Shown here: positions 5,189 to 10,747 of the stretch, in pieces | Layout: every line of letters begins with the position of its first letter | Position numbering within the stretch: the stretch's first letter is position 1 | Assembly: GCA_905211485.1 (NCBI GenBank) | Contig: CAJMAW010000106.1 | Coordinates: 1 to 10,747 of the forward strand | Reading direction: 5' to 3' | Source: an uncultured Lentisphaeria bacterium | GTDB taxonomy: Bacteria; Verrucomicrobiota; Lentisphaeria; Victivallales; UBA1829 | Length of the DNA stretch: 10,747 nt | The notes under the pieces: generated by a model | Databases searched by the model: none | What the model saw: the letters and a program-made list of their open reading frames with translations, nothing else | What the model was told of the DNA's origin: nothing | Translations under genes and position numbers: made by a program

Positions 5189-7813
5189 ATGAAACAGCGT
5201 TTCGCCTGTTTTCTGACGACGCTTCTGCTGTTGTCGGGAAGCGTTTCCTCGGTGGCGCTCGAGCCTCAGGCGGTGATTTCCTGTGATTTCCAGGAAAAAG
5301 GTGCACTTCTTCCCTCCGTGAAGGGATCGGAGAAAAGCATCCTTCTGCAGCCGGGGAAGAATGTCAAAGCTCAGGCCGGACCGGACGGGATTCCGGGAAT
5401 TGTCTTTCAGAAAGGAGAGGAGCCCTTCCTTTCCGCCGCGGAAGGGGAGAAAGTACCGGACATGAGCGAGTCTTCCGGGAGTTTCCGGATTCGTTTCGAT
5501 GAATTCGGAGAAGCGTCGAAGACTCCCGAATCCGTCTCCATGGGCGTGCTGGACTGCGTGCTGGAGAAGGACGGGCACATCGTTCTGAGATTTTACGGCG
5601 GGAAGGACGATCTCCGCGGGCCTTACATCACCATGCGCAGCAAAGACCGTTTCGAGAAAGGCAAATGGTATCATATCGCGTGGAATTACTCCATGAACAA
5701 GCAGAGGCTTTCCTTCTATGTGGATGGAGTCTGGCAGTATGAGAATGACAATGCCACCATTCTTCTGCCGAAGGTTTCCTCCCCTGTCCGCTTCACTCCG
5801 CGTTTCAACGGCGCGCTGGCGGCATACCGTCTCTACGAGGCCTCTCTGAACTCCCCCTGGCTGACTCCGCAGCAGAAAGCCCCTGCGGAGAAGGAAGCGT
5901 TGAAGAACCTTCTTTCCGAGGCGGGGAAATATACGGCGAATCCCTTATTCACGAAGTATCTGAACGAACTCGGGAAACGCCTGGAATCGTATTCCGGGCG
6001 CAAAGACGTGACGGAAGGGCAGTGGAACGCGCTGGAACAGAAAATCCGCAATGCGCAGCGGATGGCTGCCGAGATGCCGAATGCATCGAACAAGGCCTCC
6101 TGCTCAGGACCTGTGGCGGTGTATACGGTTCCCCCGATCAGCCAGGAAATCCGGACTCCCTGGAAATTGCCCGCAGACGGGATTCTGAGCGGAGTGCTGG
6201 AAATCTTTGCTGCGCAGGGTGAATATGAATCTGCCTCGTTTCTGGTGATTCCGTTCCAGATGCTGGAAAAGTTTCATGTGACGGCTTCCGCGCTGAAGGG
6301 GCCCGGAGGCGCGGAAATTCCTGCGTCGGCCCTGGATCTCAAGCTGGTGAAGCGCTGGTACCGCGCGGGCGGAGCATGGCTGAACTATCATGCCGACCGC
6401 CGCGGACGTTTCCTGACGCCCGACCTGCTTCTGAACGATGATTCGCTCGTCAGAGTCGATGAAATCCGCCGGACCAACGAGATCCGGTTGGATTATCCTG
6501 AAGGGTCCGTCTATTTCGACGCCAGCCGCCGCGAATCGACTTCCATTTCCTCGTTTGATCCGGATCTTCTTCCCTTCCGCGATGCTCCGCAGCTTCTTCC
6601 GCTCACTCTGCCTGAGGCGGGGAAGAATCAGCAGTACTGGCTGACGCTGCATGTGCCGGAAAACACCCCCGGCGGACTCTATCGCGGGACGCTTACCATG
6701 ACTGCGGATGGAAAAAGCGTCGGCACTCTTGCTCTTGCCGTGCGGGTTTTCCCCTTCCAGCTTCCGGAAGCGCGGACCAGTTACGACACCTCCCGCCGTT
6801 TCTTCGGGAATTTCTCCCACGGAATGGCGATTCAGAATCAGAAAACCTCCGAAGACCGGATGCGTGCGGAATTCAAGATCATGAAGGAGCACAACATGCT
6901 GTATCCGAGCGGAGCGTTCATGCCGAACAAGGAGATGTTTGAAAAAGAAGTCCGTGTCCGGAAATCCCTGGGCATGCCGCTGCGGCCGGTCTTTTCCGGG
7001 AGTTCCACAAGCCAGAGCTGGAACCGGACGAAACCGGAGGAACGGACCACGGAAGTCTTTGAAAAGGAAATGTCCGACTACGGAGAGGAAGTGGAGGAAT
7101 TTCTTGCGAGGCACGAAAAGGCCTATGGACACCGGGATGTATACATGTACGGCATCGACGAGGCTTCTTCCTATAACGCCTTGTATTATCTGCAGGAACC
7201 GACCTGGACCGTGGTGAAACGTCATGGCGGGAAAATCCGCGTGACAGGCATGGGGATCAACAATCTGGATTTCGTCGGAGACATTCAGGACATGATTGTC
7301 CGCACCACCGTGGAAAAAGATGAGGCGGAGCACTGGCATGCGGGCGGAGCGCTCGTCATGAACTACGCCCGTCCGTTCCCGGGAGCCGAGAATCCGCTGA
7401 TCTTCCGCCGCCGGGTGGGCATGTGGATGTATATGAACAATTACGACGGAAGCATGATCCACGGTTTCGCCGCCCGCAGACGTTTCAACGAATTCTTCGA
7501 CGACCGCGACGGCAATTACCGGAATTTCGCCATGACCTATCCCACCTCCGACGGCGTGATCAACACCATCGCTCTCGAAGGGCTCCGCGAAGCCTTTGAC
7601 GACATCCGTTACGTAAGTCTCGGGAAGATCCTTGCGGAAAAGGCGCGCGAGAGCGGCGTGGAGGAACTGGTCCGCGAGGGCCGTCGGCAGCTGATCTGGT
7701 TCTCCCGGATTTCGCCGGACCGGGGGGATCTGGACTATGTCCGTCTGTCCGCTGCGCACCGTATCTGCATCCTGCTTGACCTGTACAAAAAACACGGAGT
7801 GAAACTGCCATGA
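5189..7813 (+). CDS. Secreted LamG-domain + GH123/DUF4091-like glycoside hydrolase-type protein
   Basis: Predicted exported protein of 874 residues, probably acting on a glycan. Order: signal peptide MKQRFACFLTTLLLLSGSVSSVA (1-23); LamG/concanavalin-like jelly-roll about 95-222 (FEKGKWYHIAWNYS, LSFYVDGVW); a helical linker about 225-298; a beta-sandwich about 315-530 with FAAQGEYESASFLVIP and YWLTLHVPENTPGGLYRG, the N-terminal block shared by GH123 and DUF4091 proteins; then a barrel-like region with MYGIDEAS, where D657-E658 match the adjacent Asp-Glu pair used by GH123 enzymes in substrate-assisted catalysis; and the conserved end ALEGLREAFDDIRYV (about 795-810). The start at 5189 has AAGGA at 5177-5181 and a clean signal peptide; the in-frame TTG at 5072 would bury it. 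The gene overlaps the next as ATGA. Whether it is an N-acetylgalactosaminidase or has another specificity is not determinable. Confidence 0.8.
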   Translation: MKQRFACFLTTLLLLSGSVSSVALEPQAVISCDFQEKGALLPSVKGSEKSILLQPGKNVKAQAGPDGIPGIVFQKGEEPFLSAAEGEKVPDMSESSGSFRIRFDEFGEASKTPESVSMGVLDCVLEKDGHIVLRFYGGKDDLRGPYITMRSKDRFEKGKWYHIAWNYSMNKQRLSFYVDGVWQYENDNATILLPKVSSPVRFTPRFNGALAAYRLYEASLNSPWLTPQQKAPAEKEALKNLLSEAGKYTANPLFTKYLNELGKRLESYSGRKDVTEGQWNALEQKIRNAQRMAAEMPNASNKASCSGPVAVYTVPPISQEIRTPWKLPADGILSGVLEIFAAQGEYESASFLVIPFQMLEKFHVTASALKGPGGAEIPASALDLKLVKRWYRAGGAWLNYHADRRGRFLTPDLLLNDDSLVRVDEIRRTNEIRLDYPEGSVYFDASRRESTSISSFDPDLLPFRDAPQLLPLTLPEAGKNQQYWLTLHVPENTPGGLYRGTLTMTADGKSVGTLALAVRVFPFQLPEARTSYDTSRRFFGNFSHGMAIQNQKTSEDRMRAEFKIMKEHNMLYPSGAFMPNKEMFEKEVRVRKSLGMPLRPVFSGSSTSQSWNRTKPEERTTEVFEKEMSDYGEEVEEFLARHEKAYGHRDVYMYGIDEASSYNALYYLQEPTWTVVKRHGGKIRVTGMGINNLDFVGDIQDMIVRTTVEKDEAEHWHAGGALVMNYARPFPGAENPLIFRRRVGMWMYMNNYDGSMIHGFAARRRFNEFFDDRDGNYRNFAMTYPTSDGVINTIALEGLREAFDDIRYVSLGKILAEKARESGVEELVREGRRQLIWFSRISPDRGDLDYVRLSAAHRICILLDLYKKHGVKLP

Positions 7814-8904
7814 AATCCGTATTGATCTTTTTTGCGATTCTCTGTTTTTCCGCCGCGGGATATGCCGCGGGGAAGAATTTTCTTCCGGTGTCGTACCGGA
7901 GCGTCGGCGGGGATTTTGAACGGCTCCTTTCCGATCCTTCGGTGAAATGGAACTTCAATTTCCGTCCATACAGCAAGGAGAGCGCGGCGATGCTCTTTAC
8001 GGATCCCGCCTACCAGCGGGACGTCTCCGCGGGGAAAACCATTGAGGGCCAGCGTCCGACCGCGATCAGCATGTTCTGCGACAGCGAGGGATTCACTCTC
8101 CTGATCTTTGCCGGCGAACCGGACATGAAAAAATATCTGGCCGAGGGAAAAGCCTTCCCCTCTTGCACGCTGGAACTCTTTTTCGCGCCCGGAGACTGTG
8201 ACAATGAAGAGATCGTCCATTACAACCAGTTCATCATCGGCGACCCGATCAAACCGGAAGTCCGCTTCTTCCCCTGGCTGGTGAACGACCGGAATTTTGA
8301 ATCTTTGGAATCGTATCTCCGCCTGGAATCGAAAATCGTTTCCAACGGGGTGATGCTGCGTATCTTTGTTCCCTGGACCTTTGCCTGGAACATGCTGCCC
8401 CTGGACGACGGGAAGCGGAACAATTACTGGCGTTTGTCCGTGATCCGTTTCAGTCCCGGCGGCGGCCAGACCTGGGGCGGAGTTGTGCATGAACTCAGCC
8501 GCGCGGGCTACATCCAGTGGCCGGATTTCACCCCGGAACAGAAGCTCGCGATCCGCAAAAATGTCCTTTACCATGCGTGGAACGACTACAAGGCGGCCTT
8601 CCGGCGCGTGGATCCCGCCAAGACCCCTGATCTCAAGGAACCCTACCGCGCCGCTCTACCGAAGTCGGAGCGTTCCTACAACAATTTTGCGGAGTACCGT
8701 GATTTCGCGGAAGAATGGATGAAGCCCATGGCGGCGGAACGTGATGCGCTCGGTGCGCAGATTGCCGCGATGGATACCCTCTCTCCCGAAGAACAGGCCC
8801 GCTTCTACAAGAAGGCATCCGCCGCGCTGATCCAGTTCCAGTACGATCTGGAGGAGGCGTTTGCCAAGTATCTGAAACAAAAATGGATGAGTGAAAAGGA
8901 GTGA
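7810..8904 (+). CDS. Secreted CBM9-like (DOMON-type) carbohydrate-binding protein
   Basis: Predicted exported protein of 364 residues. Signal peptide MKSVLIFFAILCFSAAGYAA (1-20). Residues about 75-225 resemble family 9 carbohydrate-binding/DOMON-type beta-sandwich modules: TLELFFAPGD (120-129), a central strand pair ending in LRIFVPWTFAW, and NNYWRLSVIRFSPGGGQTWGG ending near 225, with the conserved Arg-Phe and Trp-Gly of that fold. The C-terminal third (about 235-364) is helical and charged, with no module recognised; it may be a spacer or docking region. No catalytic residues are apparent, so binding rather than hydrolysis is inferred. The start overlaps the stop of the glycosidase-like gene by 4 bp, with GGAG at 7796-7799, implying coupled production. 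Confidence is good for a secreted protein, moderate for the CBM9 label. Confidence 0.65.
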   Translation: MKSVLIFFAILCFSAAGYAAGKNFLPVSYRSVGGDFERLLSDPSVKWNFNFRPYSKESAAMLFTDPAYQRDVSAGKTIEGQRPTAISMFCDSEGFTLLIFAGEPDMKKYLAEGKAFPSCTLELFFAPGDCDNEEIVHYNQFIIGDPIKPEVRFFPWLVNDRNFESLESYLRLESKIVSNGVMLRIFVPWTFAWNMLPLDDGKRNNYWRLSVIRFSPGGGQTWGGVVHELSRAGYIQWPDFTPEQKLAIRKNVLYHAWNDYKAAFRRVDPAKTPDLKEPYRAALPKSERSYNNFAEYRDFAEEWMKPMAAERDALGAQIAAMDTLSPEEQARFYKKASAALIQFQYDLEEAFAKYLKQKWMSEKE

Positions 8905-8911
8905 TCGTTCG

Positions 8912-10042
8912 ATGAAAACTGCAATTCTTTTTCTGATAACTTCCCTTTCCCTTTCCCCGCTCCTTTCCTTTGCGGCGGAAGCGGCAAAAACGGGAGATGC
9001 GAAAACGCCTGCTCCGAAACCGTCTGTGAAGCAGGAGAAACAAAAGGCGCCCGCACCCCGTGAAATTGTGAACAAGGCCATGGCGAATGCCCGGGAGTCT
9101 TTCCGGAAGGATTCGGATTCCGCGGCTGCGCTGCGCATTCTGGATTCCGCAATGGAGGCCGCCCGGACAGACTGGGATCAGGAATTCCGTCTTTCTCTTG
9201 AGAAGGCGCTGTATTTCAAAACCTATGCGGAAGGGAACGCCTTTCTGGATCAGCTTCTTGCCCGGAAAGAAGTCACTCCGGAACAGTGTTATTTGATTTA
9301 TGGAAGAAAAGCGGATCTGGTCCGGCGCCATCGCGAAAAAGGGGTTACGCAGTACCAGATCTGGGATCTGGCCGTTGCCGATCCCAGAATGGGGGCGAAG
9401 GAACTTCTGCAGGCGAATCTGATCCGTGCGAATGCTTTTCCTGTACCGGAACGGCTTTCCTTTCTGGAAAGTCTGAATCCGGATGATGAAAGCATTCCCC
9501 CGCAGGTCCGGAGCAACTATTATGCCTTGCTTGGGAGGACATGTCTTCAGCGCGTGAACTATTACGAGGAACACCTGACTCCGCTTTTCCGGAAGAAAGC
9601 GATTGATGCGTACCGGAAGGCCCTCGAATACCAGTCCTCCTACCGGAATGTCCTCAGCCTGGCGGAAACCCGGGTTCTGGCGGGGGATCTTGACGGCGCG
9701 GAGGAAACCATGAAGGAGTTTGAGAAAATCAAAATGCTTCCCGCAAACACGGTTCCCGTGGAATGCCTCCGCGGTGAAATCGCCATGAAACGGGGCGACT
9801 ATGCCGCGGCATCCGAACTCATATCCAAGGCACTGAATCAGGAAAAGCTTCCTGCCAACGCCGTCAATCATTTCCAGTATTTTCTTCTTGCGAAGGCGTA
9901 TTTCGGCGCCGGGAAATACCCGGAGGCTCTTTCCGCAATGGAAATGGCCAGGGACAAAATACGAAGCGGCTATTACCGGAGTCTTTATGAGCAGTATGTG
10001 AATCATCTTTCCAAGGTGATTGCAGGACAGGATGAAGACTAG
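8912..10042 (+). CDS. Secreted tetratricopeptide-repeat protein
   Basis: Predicted exported or periplasmic protein of 376 residues. Signal peptide MKTAILFLITSLSLSPLLSFA (about 1-21), then a Lys/Pro/Ala-rich linker (about 23-50), then an all-helical region. Helical pairs with TPR-like spacing and Ala/Gly/Tyr pattern are visible near 226-266 (AIDAYRKALEYQ... LAGDLDGAEETM), 285-308 (LRGEIAMKRGDYAAASELIS) and 323-347 (LLAKAYFGAGKYPEALSAME). Such solenoids bind partner proteins. The ATG at 8912 has AAGGAG at 8896-8901, which overlaps the end of the CBM9-like gene; the in-frame GTG at 8891 lacks a site and would put charged residues ahead of the signal peptide. It is the last gene of the set, 7 nt after its neighbour, so a scaffold role for the two secreted carbohydrate-active proteins is a fair inference but not shown. 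Confidence 0.75.
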   Translation: MKTAILFLITSLSLSPLLSFAAEAAKTGDAKTPAPKPSVKQEKQKAPAPREIVNKAMANARESFRKDSDSAAALRILDSAMEAARTDWDQEFRLSLEKALYFKTYAEGNAFLDQLLARKEVTPEQCYLIYGRKADLVRRHREKGVTQYQIWDLAVADPRMGAKELLQANLIRANAFPVPERLSFLESLNPDDESIPPQVRSNYYALLGRTCLQRVNYYEEHLTPLFRKKAIDAYRKALEYQSSYRNVLSLAETRVLAGDLDGAEETMKEFEKIKMLPANTVPVECLRGEIAMKRGDYAAASELISKALNQEKLPANAVNHFQYFLLAKAYFGAGKYPEALSAMEMARDKIRSGYYRSLYEQYVNHLSKVIAGQDED

Positions 10043-10055
10043 TTTTTTTCTTCTC

Positions 10056-10093
10056 GGGAGGGAATGCTTGTCCTGATGGGCATTCTTCCTTCC
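10056..10093 (+). terminator. Bulged stem-loop just after the secreted-protein operon
   Basis: Left arm GGGAGGGAATGC (10056-10067) pairs with GCATTC (10080-10085) and CCTTCC (10088-10093) with a two-base TT bulge and one G-U pair: 12 pairs, 12-nt loop. It starts 13 nt after the TPR stop codon, where an operon end is expected. There is no T-run after it (the T-run lies before it), so it is either a non-canonical terminator or an mRNA 3'-end stabiliser. Confidence 0.45.
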
Positions 10094-10116
10094 TGAATGA
10101 TGCATGGATTTTGTCT

Positions 10117-10174
10117 TTCCCCTCATTCCCGCACGGCTCTCTTCTCTGGAAAGAACTTCCGGGAATGAGGGGGA
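10117..10174. repeat. 13-bp perfect inverted repeat (long stem-loop)
   Basis: CCCCTCATTCCCG (10119-10131) is matched exactly by CGGGAATGAGGGG (10160-10172); a T-G wobble and a T-A pair extend it to 10117 and 10174. The loop is 28 nt and could fold a short TTCT/AGAA stem inside. It is the longest perfect inverted repeat found in the window. No T-run follows on either strand, so a classical intrinsic terminator is unlikely; a repeat element or RNA structure is possible. Confidence 0.6.
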
Positions 10175-10361
10175 CGAATATGGAGAGTTTTGTACATTCC
10201 TTCGGAGCATTGAATTCTCAGGAAAAGTTTCAGTCAAACATTTCTGATGAGAAAAAAGCTTGGAAAGGAAAGTTTTTGAAACGGAATTTTACTTTGTTTG
10301 TTGTTTTTTGATGTCTTTTCGGTTTGTTTTTTCTGAGAAGACGTTGGTTCTGCCTCGGCTT

Positions 10362-10374
10362 TGTTTGACAAACA
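10362..10374. promoter_or_regulatory. 13-bp palindrome containing a consensus -35 hexamer
   Basis: TGTTTGACAAACA is a perfect palindrome around one central base and contains TTGACA (10365-10370). No good -10 box lies 16-18 bp downstream, so it is better read as a possible protein-binding site than as a promoter. No gene follows closely. Confidence 0.3.
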
Positions 10375-10523
10375 GGATTTTTCGATGCAAAGTTATAGAG
10401 TACTGGACGAAACGGGAATTTTGCCGTTGCAGGTTCATCTGATGCCATGAATTTGTTTTTGCTGCCCTGTTCTTGTTCTCTTCGGAGAGCAGGAGATGTG
10501 GCTCTTGCGGGAATTTTCTTCCC

Positions 10524-10551
10524 CCTTCTGATCTTCCGTTGATCAGAAAGG
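10524..10551. repeat. Short inverted repeat
   Basis: TTCTGATC (10526-10533) and GATCAGAA (10541-10548) form an 8-bp perfect stem with a 7-nt loop; CC/GG outside, past a one-base bulge, adds two pairs. No T-run on either side. Function unknown. Confidence 0.45.
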
Positions 10552-10636
10552 ATACTGTCGGGATTCCTCAGGGGAGCGACTCCGGAGAAGAACAGAAATG
10601 AGATCACAGGAATAAACTATATTTTCAAAGGAAATA

Positions 10637-10675
10637 AAGAGGATTCAGAAAATGAAGGGTGCGCCTCTCCCCTAG
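10637..10675 (+). other. Strong ribosome-binding site followed by an eight-codon ORF
   Basis: AAGAGGA (10637-10643) lies 8 nt before ATG 10652, which opens MKGAPLP and then TAG at 10673-10675; the same frame stays open beyond the TAG to the window end. A TATATT (10618-10623) lies upstream, without a clear -35. Options: a short leader peptide, the real start of a gene interrupted by an insertion, or chance. See the possible insertion-element end in the findings. Confidence 0.25.
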
Positions 10676-10747
10676 GTTGGACAACTTTTATCAAAAGATT
10701 GGTGTAAAGCCCCTTGTTTTACTATATCCCATTGTTTGCCGATTGCA

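Larger units (their letters stand above)
10043..10747. other. Gene-free region with several inverted repeats
   Basis: About 705 bp without a convincing coding region. Short reading frames on both strands lack ribosome-binding sites and protein-like composition. No tRNA, rRNA or CRISPR pattern is seen. Contents: T-run directly after the TPR stop codon, stem-loop 10056-10093, inverted repeat 10117-10174, palindrome 10362-10374, inverted repeat 10524-10551, and a translation-start-like site near 10637-10654. The middle part (about 10230-10400) is notably AT-rich compared with the genes. Confidence 0.65.

Noticed and set aside
4658..5674. 338-codon open frame on the minus strand
   Set aside because: It spans the end of the prepilin gene, the gap and the start of the glycosidase-like gene; its composition (Arg/Ser/Pro-rich) is not protein-like.
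6104..7795. 563-codon open frame on the minus strand
   Set aside because: It is the shadow of the GH123-like gene, caused by strong G/C preference at third positions; the plus strand shows a signal peptide, domains and conserved motifs, the minus frame none.
8891..8911. GTG 8891 as start of the TPR gene
   Set aside because: No ribosome-binding site precedes it, whereas AAGGAG at 8896-8901 serves ATG 8912 directly before the signal peptide.
8633..10237. 534-codon open frame on the minus strand
   Set aside because: It covers the TPR gene and part of the CBM9-like gene antisense, is rich in Arg/His/Phe without motifs, and has no ribosome-binding site; the plus-strand genes explain the region.
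10230..10607. Short frames on both strands in the 3' region (125-codon minus, 60- to 66-codon plus)
   Set aside because: Low-complexity, Lys/Arg- or Phe-rich products in AT-rich DNA, no ribosome-binding sites and no motifs.
1..10747. Search for tRNA genes, CRISPR arrays, toxin-antitoxin pairs and phage-defence genes
   Set aside because: No T-loop/anticodon pattern, no regularly spaced repeats, and no defence-type motifs were seen in any plus- or minus-strand frame.

Overview
The window reads as part of a bacterial chromosome with every supported gene on the + strand. The best guess for the host is the Lentisphaerae (Victivallis-like) or a close PVC relative such as Kiritimatiellota or Planctomycetes. 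The main reason is a prepilin-type N-terminus (FTLIELLVVIAIIAILAA) combined with a C-terminal H-x9-DG motif, a pairing characteristic of those groups. Secreted polysaccharide-processing proteins (GH123/DUF4091-like, CBM9-like, LamG) fit the same picture. This placement is inference from protein families; no rRNA or marker gene is present.

Layout: (1) positions 2-832 hold the C-terminal lobe of a MATE-family multidrug/solute transporter cut by the window edge. (2) A gene-free stretch, 833-1379, carries two near-identical 17-bp palindromes 211 bp apart (about 20 helical turns) and a good sigma70-like promoter. (3) A tightly coupled three-gene operon (1380-3914) encodes an IclR-family regulator, an HpcH/HpaI class II aldolase and a D-2-hydroxyacid dehydrogenase. 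The genes overlap by 11 and 4 bp. It looks like a self-regulated catabolic unit for a sugar acid: the aldolase would split a 2-keto-3-deoxy acid to pyruvate plus an aldehyde, and the dehydrogenase would interconvert a 2-keto and a 2-hydroxy acid. (4) A second set (4051-10042) encodes a pseudopilin-like H-x9-DG protein, a secreted LamG + GH123/DUF4091-like protein, a secreted CBM9-like protein and a secreted TPR protein. The last three are packed with a 4-bp overlap and a 7-nt gap, so they are very probably co-transcribed. They look like an exported glycan-handling module. (5) Positions 10043-10747 have no convincing gene. They hold a bulged stem-loop, a 13-bp perfect inverted repeat, two smaller inverted repeats and, at the far end, a strong ribosome-binding site leading into an eight-codon ORF that may be the left end of an IS3/IS150-type element.

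The most unusual points are the paired palindromes before the IclR operon, the start of the prepilin gene (no usable start codon within 60 codons of the cleavage site, suggesting a frameshift or a very long leader), and the uncharacterised GH123-like/CBM9-like/TPR secreted cassette.
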